Shown here: positions 6,954-13,962 of the stretch, piece by piece
How positions within the stretch are numbered: the first letter of the stretch is position 1
Layout of the letters: each line of letters begins with the position of its first letter
Source: Gammaproteobacteria bacterium
GTDB taxonomy: Bacteria > Pseudomonadota > Gammaproteobacteria > Steroidobacterales > Steroidobacteraceae
Length of the DNA: 14,150 nt
Direction: 5' to 3'
Assembly (NCBI GenBank): GCA_010031985.1
Contig: RGYP01000020.1
Span: forward strand, 1-14,150
The notes under the pieces: model-generated
What the model saw: the letters and a program-made list of their open reading frames with translations, nothing else
Told to the model about the DNA's origin: nothing
Databases searched by the model: none
Program-made: the position numbers and the translations under genes

Positions 6954-8032
6954 AACTAGAGGAACTGATCGACAGCCAGTGGTTGCGGCCGATGATCGTC
7001 ATCAGCTTCGTCGCCGTCCTCTTGTTGCTCGCGTTCCAGGTGCTGCAGCCGTTCATCGTGCCGGTGATCTGGGCGGTCATCCTTGCTTACGTCACCTGGC
7101 CCATGCACGAGCGACTGGTTCGACTCTGCGGCGGTCGGCGCACTCTCGCGGCATTTTCGATGACCGTGTTGTTGAGCGCGGCCATCATCCTGCCATTGGT
7201 GTGGATCGTATTGCTGCTCAAGTCCGAAGCCCTGCCGTTCTATCGCGAGATCCTGCCCATGATCGCGCGGGCCAAGCTGCCCGAGTTCATCGCCGACCTG
7301 CCGCTTCTCGGTCCGCGTTTGCAGGAAATTTTGGCGCAAATCGCCCGTGATCCTGGCGCCGTCGATGTCGCAGTACGCGATTTCTTTGCGCAGTCCTCGG
7401 GTGAGATCAGCGCGCTCGTCGGTGGCGTCGGTCGCAATATCGTCAAGATGGGTATCGCGATGGTCTCGCTGTTCTTCATGTATCGCGACGGCGAGCATTT
7501 CGCCGCGCAGTCGGAGCGAATCCTCGAGCAATTCTTTGGTCGAGTGCGCGTGCAGCACTATCTCGAGGCAGTGGGCAATACGGTCAAGGCGGTGGTCTAT
7601 GGCATCGTGCTCGCTGCGCTCGCTCAGGGCACGCTCGCAGGGCTTGGTTACTGGGTTGCGGGTCTGCCGGTGCCCGTGCTCTTCGGATTACTGACGTTCC
7701 TCGTGGGCTTGGTCCCGTTCGTCGTACCCTTCATGTGGGGCTCGGCCAGCGTCTGGCTGTACCTCACCGGCGAGACCACGGCGGCCATCGGTTTGGCCAT
7801 CTGGGGACTAACCGCCGTCAGCTGGATCGACAACATCGTCAGACCGCTCGTCATCAGTGGCGCGACGCGTATTCCTTTTCTGCTGGTGCTGTTCGGTGTG
7901 CTCGGTGGTCTGGCGGCTTTCGGACTCGTCGGTCTGTTCCTCGGTCCCGTCATCCTCGCGGTCATCATGGCAGTGTGGCGCGAGTGGCTGGCCGAGAAAC
8001 GTTCGCAACCGACCGCGCCTTCCGAGTTTTAG
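6950..8032 (+). CDS. AI-2E family transporter (PerM/YdiK-like permease)
   Basis: The protein is 360 aa with a start at ATG 6950, preceded by AGGGAG at six bases and overlapping the upstream stop by four bases (ATGA). It has the family architecture: hydrophobic helices near 15-48 and 66-91, an amphipathic soluble stretch (about 95-160), and a cluster of helices from 162 to 346. The C-terminal signature is present: PVLFGLLTFLVGLVPFVVP (242-260), WIDNIVRPLVISG (292-304) and LLVLFGVLGGLAAFGLVGLFLGPVIL. The family (PF01594) includes TqsA, reported to export autoinducer-2, and also Na+/H+ antiporters and uncharacterised permeases. AI-2 transport must therefore not be assumed. Inner membrane. It is probably cotranscribed with the DUF3429 gene and the hydrolase. 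Confidence 0.93.
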   Translation: MKLEELIDSQWLRPMIVISFVAVLLLLAFQVLQPFIVPVIWAVILAYVTWPMHERLVRLCGGRRTLAAFSMTVLLSAAIILPLVWIVLLLKSEALPFYREILPMIARAKLPEFIADLPLLGPRLQEILAQIARDPGAVDVAVRDFFAQSSGEISALVGGVGRNIVKMGIAMVSLFFMYRDGEHFAAQSERILEQFFGRVRVQHYLEAVGNTVKAVVYGIVLAALAQGTLAGLGYWVAGLPVPVLFGLLTFLVGLVPFVVPFMWGSASVWLYLTGETTAAIGLAIWGLTAVSWIDNIVRPLVISGATRIPFLLVLFGVLGGLAAFGLVGLFLGPVILAVIMAVWREWLAEKRSQPTAPSEF

Positions 8033-8058
8033 CACCGGGCGTTCAAGGGGAGTTTTCC

Positions 8059-8526
8059 ATGACCTCAATTCTTCGTCGTACCACGTTCATCGTCGCCGAT
8101 GCGCAGCGGTCGGCGGCGTTTTACGAAAACGTCTTCGGCTGGACGCGTTTCTACGATCATTCTTTGACCGCCAAAGCCGGCTTTCCGCCGGTTGGTCCGC
8201 GCGACGAGCCTGTCAAACTGGTGTTGCTCAAGGCGCAAGATCCGCAGATCGGCATGGTCGGATTTCTGCAATACGTGGATGCACCCTTCGACACCGGCGT
8301 CGCCGTGCGTCGCAGCAAGGTCCGCATGGGTGAGGCGATACTGGTGATTCAGACCGATGACGTCCGCGGTGCTCACGAGCGTGCCGTGGCCGCTGGTGCC
8401 ACCATTTCGACGCCGCCGACCGACTGGAGCGTGCCGTCGCACGACGGCAAGAGCACGATTCATCTACGCTCGATGTCGATGTTCGACCTCGACGGCATCT
8501 ACTCGGAAATCAACCAGCACCTCTAG
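8059..8526 (+). CDS. VOC superfamily (glyoxalase/bleomycin resistance/dioxygenase fold) protein
   Basis: The protein is 155 aa. ATG 8059 has GGGGAG six bases upstream, and the frame further upstream is the shadow of the permease gene, so this start is well supported. It has two beta-alpha-beta-beta-beta modules. The first opens TTFIVADAQRSAAFYENVFGW (8-28). The second opens AILVIQTDDVRGAHERAVAAGA and ends FDLDGIYSEI, where Glu150 is in the position of the usual C-terminal metal ligand (DPDGxxxE). The usual first-strand histidine is not evident (RRTTFIV), so the metal site may differ or be absent. Possible roles range from lyase or dioxygenase to binding protein; the sequence does not decide. 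It lies 26 bases after the permease gene and is the last gene before a convergent neighbour. Confidence 0.88.
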   Translation: MTSILRRTTFIVADAQRSAAFYENVFGWTRFYDHSLTAKAGFPPVGPRDEPVKLVLLKAQDPQIGMVGFLQYVDAPFDTGVAVRRSKVRMGEAILVIQTDDVRGAHERAVAAGATISTPPTDWSVPSHDGKSTIHLRSMSMFDLDGIYSEINQHL

Positions 8527-8529
8527 GTG

Positions 8530-8543
8530 CCGCGACAGCGCGG
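8530..8543. terminator. Small GC hairpin between convergent genes (possible bidirectional terminator)
   Basis: CCGCG-ACAG-CGCGG forms a perfect five-base-pair stem with a four-base loop, in the 36-base gap between the converging VOC and LOG genes. There is no T-run on either side, so it is not a classical intrinsic terminator. It is listed because of its position. Confidence 0.3.
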
Positions 8544-8562
8544 TTCAGGCTGCCGTGCGTGA

Positions 8563-9144
8563 TCAGGCCGTGGCGCGGGTCAGCACTTGCGGCGTCTCCG
8601 GTGCGCGCCAGGCGCGCATGCGCTCGAGCAAGCGCACCGCGTCGTCGTCGATCAGCAGCATGTCGCGGACACCTTCGCGCAAGAAACCCTCACGATCGAC
8701 ATGATCGAGAAAGCCCGAGAGTCCTCGATAGAAACCATCAACGTCGAGTAGTGCACAGGGCTTGCGATGCAGGCCGAGGTGGGACCAGGTCCACACCTCG
8801 AAGAGTTCTTCGAGCGTGCCGACCCCACCCGGCAGAGCGATGAAACCATCTGCGAGCTCGGCCATCAGCGCCTTGCGCTCGTGCATCGAGCCGACCACGC
8901 GCAGATCTTCGAGATGGCGATGCGCCACTTCACGCGCCATCAAATTTTGTGGAATGACACCGATGACCTCGCCACCGGCCGTCCGCGCCGCATCGGCGAG
9001 GGCGCCCATCAGGCCGATCCCGGCACCGCCGTAGACCACGCCGACGCCCGCCCGCGCGAGCGTCGTGCCCAACTCGCGCGCCGCCTCGAGGTAACGCGGG
9101 CCCGTACCCGTGTTCGCACCGCAGAAAACGCAGAGCCGCTTCAC
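8563..9144 (-). CDS. LOG family protein (TIGR00730; nucleoside 5'-monophosphate phosphoribohydrolase)
   Basis: The protein is 193 aa, the usual LOG length. It begins VKRLCVFCGANTG, has the nucleotide-binding turn VVYGGAGIGLMG (36-47), then SMHERKALM (87-95) and the family signature PGGVGTLEELFEVWTW (105-120). LOG proteins cleave the N-glycosidic bond of nucleoside monophosphates to give a free base and ribose 5-phosphate. In plants and some bacteria the substrate is a cytokinin nucleotide, in others AMP or related nucleotides. The start is GTG 9144, which overlaps the stop of the upstream metallohydrolase gene by four bases (GTGA). No strong ribosome site is visible, so translational coupling is likely. 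The longer open frame upstream is only the shadow of that gene. Soluble, cytosolic. Whether it makes cytokinins cannot be told from this sequence. Confidence 0.93.
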   Translation of the reverse strand: MKRLCVFCGANTGTGPRYLEAARELGTTLARAGVGVVYGGAGIGLMGALADAARTAGGEVIGVIPQNLMAREVAHRHLEDLRVVGSMHERKALMAELADGFIALPGGVGTLEELFEVWTWSHLGLHRKPCALLDVDGFYRGLSGFLDHVDREGFLREGVRDMLLIDDDAVRLLERMRAWRAPETPQVLTRATA

Positions 9145-10028
9145 CAGCCCATACCGTAATAGGTGATGGTTCGACGCACGTTGTCGCGCACGATGCCGCT
9201 GAAGCCGCGCAGATGTGCGAAGCGTTCGCGCAGGCGCTCCGCGACTACGTCGGGAATTTGCGCAAGCGGGGTGCCGGCATCGAGTTCGCGGCGGGTTTCG
9301 GTCATGAGTGCCTCGAGATATTCGCGTCTCTCGGTCAGGCGCGATTTGGGTGCGAGTGCGATCCCGTGACCGCCCACGTATTGCTCGAAAGACCAGCCCT
9401 CGAGCTCGCGCAGGCTGCGCACCCAATTGTGCAGCGAGTAATCGGCGATGAAGGGCAGCGGCATGCCGCCTGCCGTGCCGAGATCGACGATGAAGGGCAC
9501 GTTCACGTGGTCCGGCGTCATCACGACCAGACAATCGCCGTGATTGATGCCGAGCCAACGGAGTTCGAGCTTGCGTTCACCGAGCCTGAGTACGTATCGG
9601 TCACCAGCGAAGGTGCGCGTCGGCATCACGATCTCGGGTTCCGGCAAATCCTTGAAATGGGCGAGACAGTTGCGATGACTGACGAAAGTAGCACCCTCTG
9701 CGGCAAAGATTTTTCCGCCGCGAACGTGGTCCCAGTGCTGGTGACTGTAAACGACGTATTTGACCGGCAGCGGCGTGAGCTTGCGGATTTCCGCGCGCAG
9801 TACGGCAGCGGCTTCGGGCTCGATCGGATCGGTGACGATGACACCGCTGCGAGTGATCAAAAATACGTTGCGCAGACCCTTGTAGCGGAACGTGTAGTAA
9901 CCCGGACCGATCTCGGTGACTTCATGACCCTCGACCGGTGCAGGCAGGGCGGTGCGCGGTGTCTCGCCGATTGCGAGCGTAGATATGAAGAGCGCACCGA
10001 GTGCAGCAAGCGCGACGAAACTTCGCAT
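9141..10028 (-). CDS. Exported MBL-fold metallohydrolase
   Basis: The protein is 295 aa. ATG 10028 has GGGAG seven bases upstream and opens a signal peptide: MRSFVALAALGALFISTLAIG, a short basic start, a hydrophobic core and probable cleavage around residues 21-25. The metallo-beta-lactamase fold is clear from SHQHWDH (H96, H98, D100, H101), a later histidine in GINHGD (H163), an aspartate in FIVDLGTAGG (D182) and VGGHG (H221). It would bind a dinuclear metal centre, usually zinc, in the periplasm. It lacks features pointing to true beta-lactamase substrate loops, and resembles the broad group of lactonase- or SoxH-like hydrolases, so the substrate is open. It follows the tandem hydrolase-fold gene by 16 bases and overlaps the LOG gene, so all three are probably one operon. 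Confidence 0.9.
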   Translation of the reverse strand: MRSFVALAALGALFISTLAIGETPRTALPAPVEGHEVTEIGPGYYTFRYKGLRNVFLITRSGVIVTDPIEPEAAAVLRAEIRKLTPLPVKYVVYSHQHWDHVRGGKIFAAEGATFVSHRNCLAHFKDLPEPEIVMPTRTFAGDRYVLRLGERKLELRWLGINHGDCLVVMTPDHVNVPFIVDLGTAGGMPLPFIADYSLHNWVRSLRELEGWSFEQYVGGHGIALAPKSRLTERREYLEALMTETRRELDAGTPLAQIPDVVAERLRERFAHLRGFSGIVRDNVRRTITYYGMGW

Positions 10029-10044
10029 GCCAGATCTCCCGTAT

Positions 10045-11757
10045 TCAGTGCGTGCCATCGAGATTTGGCAGCAGCGTGGCGGCCCACTTCGACTCGGCAT
10101 CGGGCAGCAGCACGTGCTTGGCCTGCGCGAAATCGGCTGCCGCACGCCAGGTGTTGTCGCGCTGCGGATCGAGATCGGAAGCCGCAAACACGATCGGCAC
10201 GGCAGCGCGACCCAAGGCGGTCGTCAGTCGCTTGCGCAGCGGGTAGTCGAACTGGGCACGTGACAAACGCTGCCAGCCCGGTGAGCGAAACAACTCGAGT
10301 ACGCGCTGCTGCACCTGTGCCGGGTCCACTTGAGGTTCCTGGCGGATCGCGGTGCTGCCCTTGCGTTCGTACCACGGGAAAAACAGCGCTTTGTCGCGGA
10401 CCAGATGCCAGGCCTTGAGCAAATAACCGCCGTACCAATCGGGCTCGATGTCCGGCGCGACGTGTGCGACGAGATCTGTCGCGAGCGCATCGCCGACGTA
10501 GGCCACACCGACCATGGCAAGTGCGTGCACGCGTTCGCGGTGACGCAGAGCGAGCTCGAGACCGACTGATGCACCGGCGCCGATACCCACGACATCGACC
10601 GTGTGAAGACGCAGAGCCATCAGCGCTTCGTTGACGCAATCCGCGTAGGCTGCGATCGAGGGCTTGCGCCGCGGTAGCGTGTCGTCCGACTCGCCGTGCC
10701 CCGGCAGATTGAGTGCGATCACGGGCCTGTGACCAATGAAACTGCCAGCGATCGTTGCCACGGTTTCGCTCGAGCCCACGGCGTCGTGCAGCACGAGTAC
10801 CGTACGTCCGCCGACATCGTCGTTGCGACGCAGACGCAGTTGGCCGCCCGCGACGTCGACGTAGTCCTGTCGCATCCGGCAGTGCAAGTTGGCCGGCGCG
10901 GTAATCTTTGGCCCCTTCGGCGGTTTGTATCGCTTGATGTAATCGCGGCACAGATCAAGTGTCTGCTCGACCGTGCCGCCCGCTTTGACCGTGACGTTTT
11001 CGCTGGCCTTGCGGATACGCGGCAGATGTGTAGCCAGCACGTCGGTGTCGTAAGCGGTGACCAGCGTCGGTGTTCGCATGTCGCGCAGCGCGAGATCGGA
11101 GCGCATCGTGAATGCTGCGCGATAACCCACGCGGTAGTGATCGCCGGAGCGCATGAAATCGAGCAGCCCCGCATGCAGCACTTCGGCAGGCGGCACGTCA
11201 CCGCGCAGCCGCGCGGCCTGCGATTTCGCGAACCACGGAAAGAAAATCGTCTGATCGCGCATGCGCGACCACAACCAGACGAGATGCGAACCGTCCCAGG
11301 CCGGCACGAAAGCGGGAAGGTAATGCTGCAGGATATTGGTCTTCTCGCTCTCGGCGAGGATCACGTAGCCATTGGCCGCTGCGCAGACGATGCGTTCCGG
11401 ATACGCCGCGGCGATCGCCCCGGAAATCATCGCGCCAGTGTGAAAGCCGTAGACCGCAGCACGCTCGACGCCTATCGCATCCATGAATTCGATCGCCGCC
11501 TCGGCGAAATCACTCATCTCTGCCTGACCCACGCCCATCGCATCGGACAGACCAAAGCCCGGCGAGTCGGGTGCGATGCAAGTGAAGTGCGTTTTCCAGC
11601 GTTCCATCGCCGCCAGCATGTCGCGCGACGACAACGGCGACTGATGAAACATGATCACCACCGGCCCCGAGCCGGCCCGGCGGTAGTGGACCTGCCTTGC
11701 ACCCCAGCGGCCCATGGTGATGGAGGCAAAATGACGGGTGATGCGATTGGTGGACAT
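10045..11757 (-). CDS. Tandem alpha/beta-hydrolase-fold protein with both nucleophile positions substituted
   Basis: The protein is 570 aa, about twice a single hydrolase, with ATG 11757 and AGGGGAG six bases upstream. Half 1 (about 15-275): VVIMFHQSPLSS (33-44), APDSPGFGLSD (62-72), elbow VYGFHTGAM. Half 2 (about 298-570): VLVLHDAVGSS (320-330), ALNLPGHGESD (348-358), elbow VVGIGAGAS. Aligned to G-x-Ser-x-G, the nucleophile position is His106 in half 1 and Gly393 in half 2. The usual C-terminal histidine is also not visible (KAGGTVEQ; LPDAESKW), while Asp residues after strand 7 remain (D237/D239; D528/D530). Both halves share a cap motif: RDQTIFFPWF (167-176) and RDKALFFPWY (454-463). I recall GxHTG elbows with an HQ(S/T)P loop in a divergent group of this fold, so half 1 may belong there. 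Non-classical catalysis or a binding role is inferred. First gene of a three-gene operon; no signal peptide. Confidence 0.85.
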   Translation of the reverse strand: MSTNRITRHFASITMGRWGARQVHYRRAGSGPVVIMFHQSPLSSRDMLAAMERWKTHFTCIAPDSPGFGLSDAMGVGQAEMSDFAEAAIEFMDAIGVERAAVYGFHTGAMISGAIAAAYPERIVCAAANGYVILAESEKTNILQHYLPAFVPAWDGSHLVWLWSRMRDQTIFFPWFAKSQAARLRGDVPPAEVLHAGLLDFMRSGDHYRVGYRAAFTMRSDLALRDMRTPTLVTAYDTDVLATHLPRIRKASENVTVKAGGTVEQTLDLCRDYIKRYKPPKGPKITAPANLHCRMRQDYVDVAGGQLRLRRNDDVGGRTVLVLHDAVGSSETVATIAGSFIGHRPVIALNLPGHGESDDTLPRRKPSIAAYADCVNEALMALRLHTVDVVGIGAGASVGLELALRHRERVHALAMVGVAYVGDALATDLVAHVAPDIEPDWYGGYLLKAWHLVRDKALFFPWYERKGSTAIRQEPQVDPAQVQQRVLELFRSPGWQRLSRAQFDYPLRKRLTTALGRAAVPIVFAASDLDPQRDNTWRAAADFAQAKHVLLPDAESKWAATLLPNLDGTH

Positions 11758-11802
11758 GCGACACTCCCCTAGGCGAACGCCCGACGAACTTACCACCGCC
11801 CC

Positions 11803-13101
11803 ATGAGCCAATCGACCGAACCCGACATCGGGTCCACCGACAGGACGTCGGACACCCCCAATTCGGGAGTTCGGGCCGCGCTGGCCCACCGCGATTTTCG
11901 GCGTTACACGCTCGGTCGATTTTTCGCGACGCTCGTCTGGCAGATGCTGGGCGTCGCCGTGGGTTGGCAGGTCTACTCGATCACCCGTGATCCGCTCGAT
12001 CTCGGTCTCGTGGGTCTTGCGCAGTTTTTACCGTTCTTCGCGCTGGTGCTGCCTGCCGGTCAGTTGGCCGATCGTCGTGATCGACGGCTCGTCATCGTCG
12101 CTGCGTATCTGGTCGAGACCCTTTGCGTGCTGACGCTGATCTGGTTTTCCTGGAGCGGCAGCAAAGATGTCCGCTGGGTGTTTCTTGCGATGGCCCTGTT
12201 CGGGGCCGGCCGCGCGATGTGGATGCCGGCGAGTCAGGCCATGGTCGTCAATCTCGTGCCGACCTCGGTTTTTCCCGCCGCAGTGGCTTTCAATTCGACG
12301 TTGTTCGAAGTGGCCGTGATCACCGGCCCGGCGGTGGGCGGTATCCTTTACGCATTCGGCGAGTCGCGGCTGCAGATGTCCGGCGCACTGCTCGTGTACT
12401 GCACGGGTTTTGTTTTGCTCGTGATCGCCATCACGCTCATCGCCGGCATTCGCCCGCGTCGCGCTGCAACTCCGACCGATCCCGTTTCGTGGCGCGAGTT
12501 CACGCTCGGCTTGCGTTTCGTGTTCCAGCGGCGGACCGTGCTCGGCGCGATTTCTTTGGACCTGTTCGCCGTGTTGTTCGGTGGAGCCACCGCATTGTTG
12601 CCCATGTTCGCCGCCGATATCCTGCACGTGGGTCCCGAGGGACTCGGCATCCTGCGAACTGCACCCGGGGTGGGCGCTGCACTCACGGCGGTCTGGCTTG
12701 CGCGTCGACCCATCAGTCGACACGCCGGGGCGTGGATGTTCGGCGGCGTCGCGGTGTTCGGCCTCGCCACCATCGTGTTCGGTTTGTCGACCTCGTTCTG
12801 GCTGTCTGCGTTCGCACTGTTTTGTCTTGGGGCCGGCGATATGGTGTCGGTGTTCGTCCGGCATCTGTTGGTACAACTCGAGACACCCGACGCCATCCGC
12901 GGGCGGGTGAGCGCGGTCAGCGCGATGTTCATCGGCGCATCGAACGAGCTCGGGGAATTCGAGTCTGGTCTGACGGCGAGTTGGTGGGGACCGGTGCGGG
13001 CGGTGACTCTCGGTGGCATCGCCTGCCTAGTGGTGGTGGCGGGCTACCTGAAACTGTTTCCGGAATTGCGCCGCCTCGATCGGTTCCCCGAAGGACCCTG
13101 A
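11803..13101 (+). CDS. MFS transporter, EntS-like (enterobactin exporter/TMS group)
   Basis: The protein is 432 aa. A polar N-terminal tail of about 25 residues precedes AALAHRDFRRYTLGRFFA, the amphipathic entry typical of EntS-like MFS proteins. Motif A is present as GQLADRRDRR (86-95). The second half has a long loop near 206-220 and the segment ETPDAIRGRVSAVSAMFIGASNELGEFESG, which is a strong signature of this group (MFS_3-like). About 12 membrane helices are expected, in the inner membrane. Family members export siderophores such as enterobactin or other small molecules, but no siderophore genes are in view, so the substrate is open. The start ATG 11803 has no evident Shine-Dalgarno, and only 45 bases separate it from the divergent tandem hydrolase gene. 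Confidence 0.88.
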   Translation: MSQSTEPDIGSTDRTSDTPNSGVRAALAHRDFRRYTLGRFFATLVWQMLGVAVGWQVYSITRDPLDLGLVGLAQFLPFFALVLPAGQLADRRDRRLVIVAAYLVETLCVLTLIWFSWSGSKDVRWVFLAMALFGAGRAMWMPASQAMVVNLVPTSVFPAAVAFNSTLFEVAVITGPAVGGILYAFGESRLQMSGALLVYCTGFVLLVIAITLIAGIRPRRAATPTDPVSWREFTLGLRFVFQRRTVLGAISLDLFAVLFGGATALLPMFAADILHVGPEGLGILRTAPGVGAALTAVWLARRPISRHAGAWMFGGVAVFGLATIVFGLSTSFWLSAFALFCLGAGDMVSVFVRHLLVQLETPDAIRGRVSAVSAMFIGASNELGEFESGLTASWWGPVRAVTLGGIACLVVVAGYLKLFPELRRLDRFPEGP

Positions 13102-13113
13102 GGCAGAGGGTCC
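13093..13113 (+). terminator. Perfect 7-bp inverted repeat across the MFS stop codon
   Basis: GGACCCT (13093-13099), a seven-base loop and AGGGTCC (13107-13113) form a perfect stem. It includes the last codons and spans the TGA of the EntS-like gene. No T-run follows, so classical intrinsic termination is not supported. It could slow ribosomes or protect the 3' end of the message. Confidence 0.35.
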
Positions 13114-13271
13114 CGGCGCCACCCGGTGCTCGGCTGTATACATCGACAGGACGGCCGGATGGGCTGTCAAGAATCGCAAAGGTCCCCTGCTCGGGAACCC
13201 GGGCTCTCGGCAGCGAGTCAATCAACGGTTGGCTGCATGGCATACTCGACGCATTCCTTCGGAGAACCCTG
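13102..13271. other. 170-base intergenic region before the lipoprotein genes
   Basis: This is the longest gap in the window. It holds a palindrome TGTATACA (13135-13142) and a short GC stem GCTCGG-GAAC-CCGGGC (13189-13204, one G-T pair). A CATACT hexamer (13241-13246) resembles a -10 box but lacks a recognisable -35 at the right distance. A promoter for the lipoprotein gene presumably lies here, but I cannot place it. No small reading frame or RNA gene stood out. Confidence 0.4.
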
Positions 13272-13949
13272 ATGCACGCCGGTATCGCTCGCCCTGCTGT
13301 GCTCTGCGCCGCCCTCGCAGTCGGTCTCGCGGGGTGCATGACTGCGCGTATCGACGAGTCACGGGAGCTGCCAACGCAGATCGCCTCGGGTGAGGCGGTG
13401 GTGATCCTCGCCAAGCCGCAGATCGAGGGGGCGGCGGCCGAGGACGAATTCATGGATTGCGTGGGTCGCGGTCTCGGCAAGGGGTCGAGCCCCATCCGCG
13501 TGCAAGACAACAACCAGTTCGTCGATTCTCTTTTTCCTTGGTTCGAACCGGCGACCGCACCCCGGCGACCCGAAGCCGTGACGCAACTTTTGGCACGTCC
13601 CGGCGTCAGTGAACGCGTGACCGCATCGGGTGTGCGCTATCTCGTCTGGCTCGATGGCGGCACCCGCAAGACCGACGGTGGCGGCAGCATCGCCTGCGGT
13701 GCCGCGCCCGGTGCCGCAGGCTGCATCGGCTTTGGTTGGTGGGAGAACGAGTCGAGCTATGAAGCGACCGTCTGGGACCTCAAGCAGGCGAAGTCCGCGG
13801 GTAGCGTCGGCACCAACGTTTCGGGCACCTCGGCTCTGGTGGGCGCCGTCGTGCCCTTGCCGTTCATCGCTCGTGTGCAGGCCACCGCATGTCAGCGGCT
13901 CGCCGATCAACTGCAAAGCTTCTTCAACGGCGGCACGCCCGCCCCCTGA
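13272..13949 (+). CDS. Lipoprotein of unknown function
   Basis: The protein is 225 aa. ATG 13272 has GGAG seven bases upstream. A lipoprotein signal peptide is clear: MHAGIARPAVLCAALAVGLAGC, with lipobox LAGC and the lipidated cysteine at residue 22. Residues +2 and +3 are Met-Thr, with no Asp at +2, so outer-membrane sorting is likely. The mature part is soluble and mixed. It has EAVVILAKPQIEG (41-53), the strand-like SGVRYLVWLDGG (119-130), FGWWENESSYEATVWDLKQ (154-172) and NVSGTSALVGAVVPLPFIARV (182-202). Four cysteines remain (63, 142, 151, 207) and could form two disulfides in the periplasm. I do not recognise a named domain. A second lipoprotein gene follows after 13 bases, suggesting a paired role in the envelope. 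Confidence 0.85.
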   Translation: MHAGIARPAVLCAALAVGLAGCMTARIDESRELPTQIASGEAVVILAKPQIEGAAAEDEFMDCVGRGLGKGSSPIRVQDNNQFVDSLFPWFEPATAPRRPEAVTQLLARPGVSERVTASGVRYLVWLDGGTRKTDGGGSIACGAAPGAAGCIGFGWWENESSYEATVWDLKQAKSAGSVGTNVSGTSALVGAVVPLPFIARVQATACQRLADQLQSFFNGGTPAP

Positions 13950-13962
13950 TCGCTTCCATATC

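Noticed and set aside
6950..8032. Autoinducer-2 quorum sensing export as the permease's function
   Set aside because: The family name is historical and members transport diverse ions or metabolites. Nothing nearby (no luxS or lsr genes) supports AI-2.
7735..8058. Upstream extension of the VOC protein frame
   Set aside because: This stretch is out of frame within the permease gene. A strong GGGGAG before ATG 8059 and the family N-terminus fix the start there.
9145..9558. Upstream extension of the LOG frame to 9558
   Set aside because: It is the shadow of the metallohydrolase gene, Arg-rich and without domain similarity. The LOG fold starts exactly at GTG 9144.
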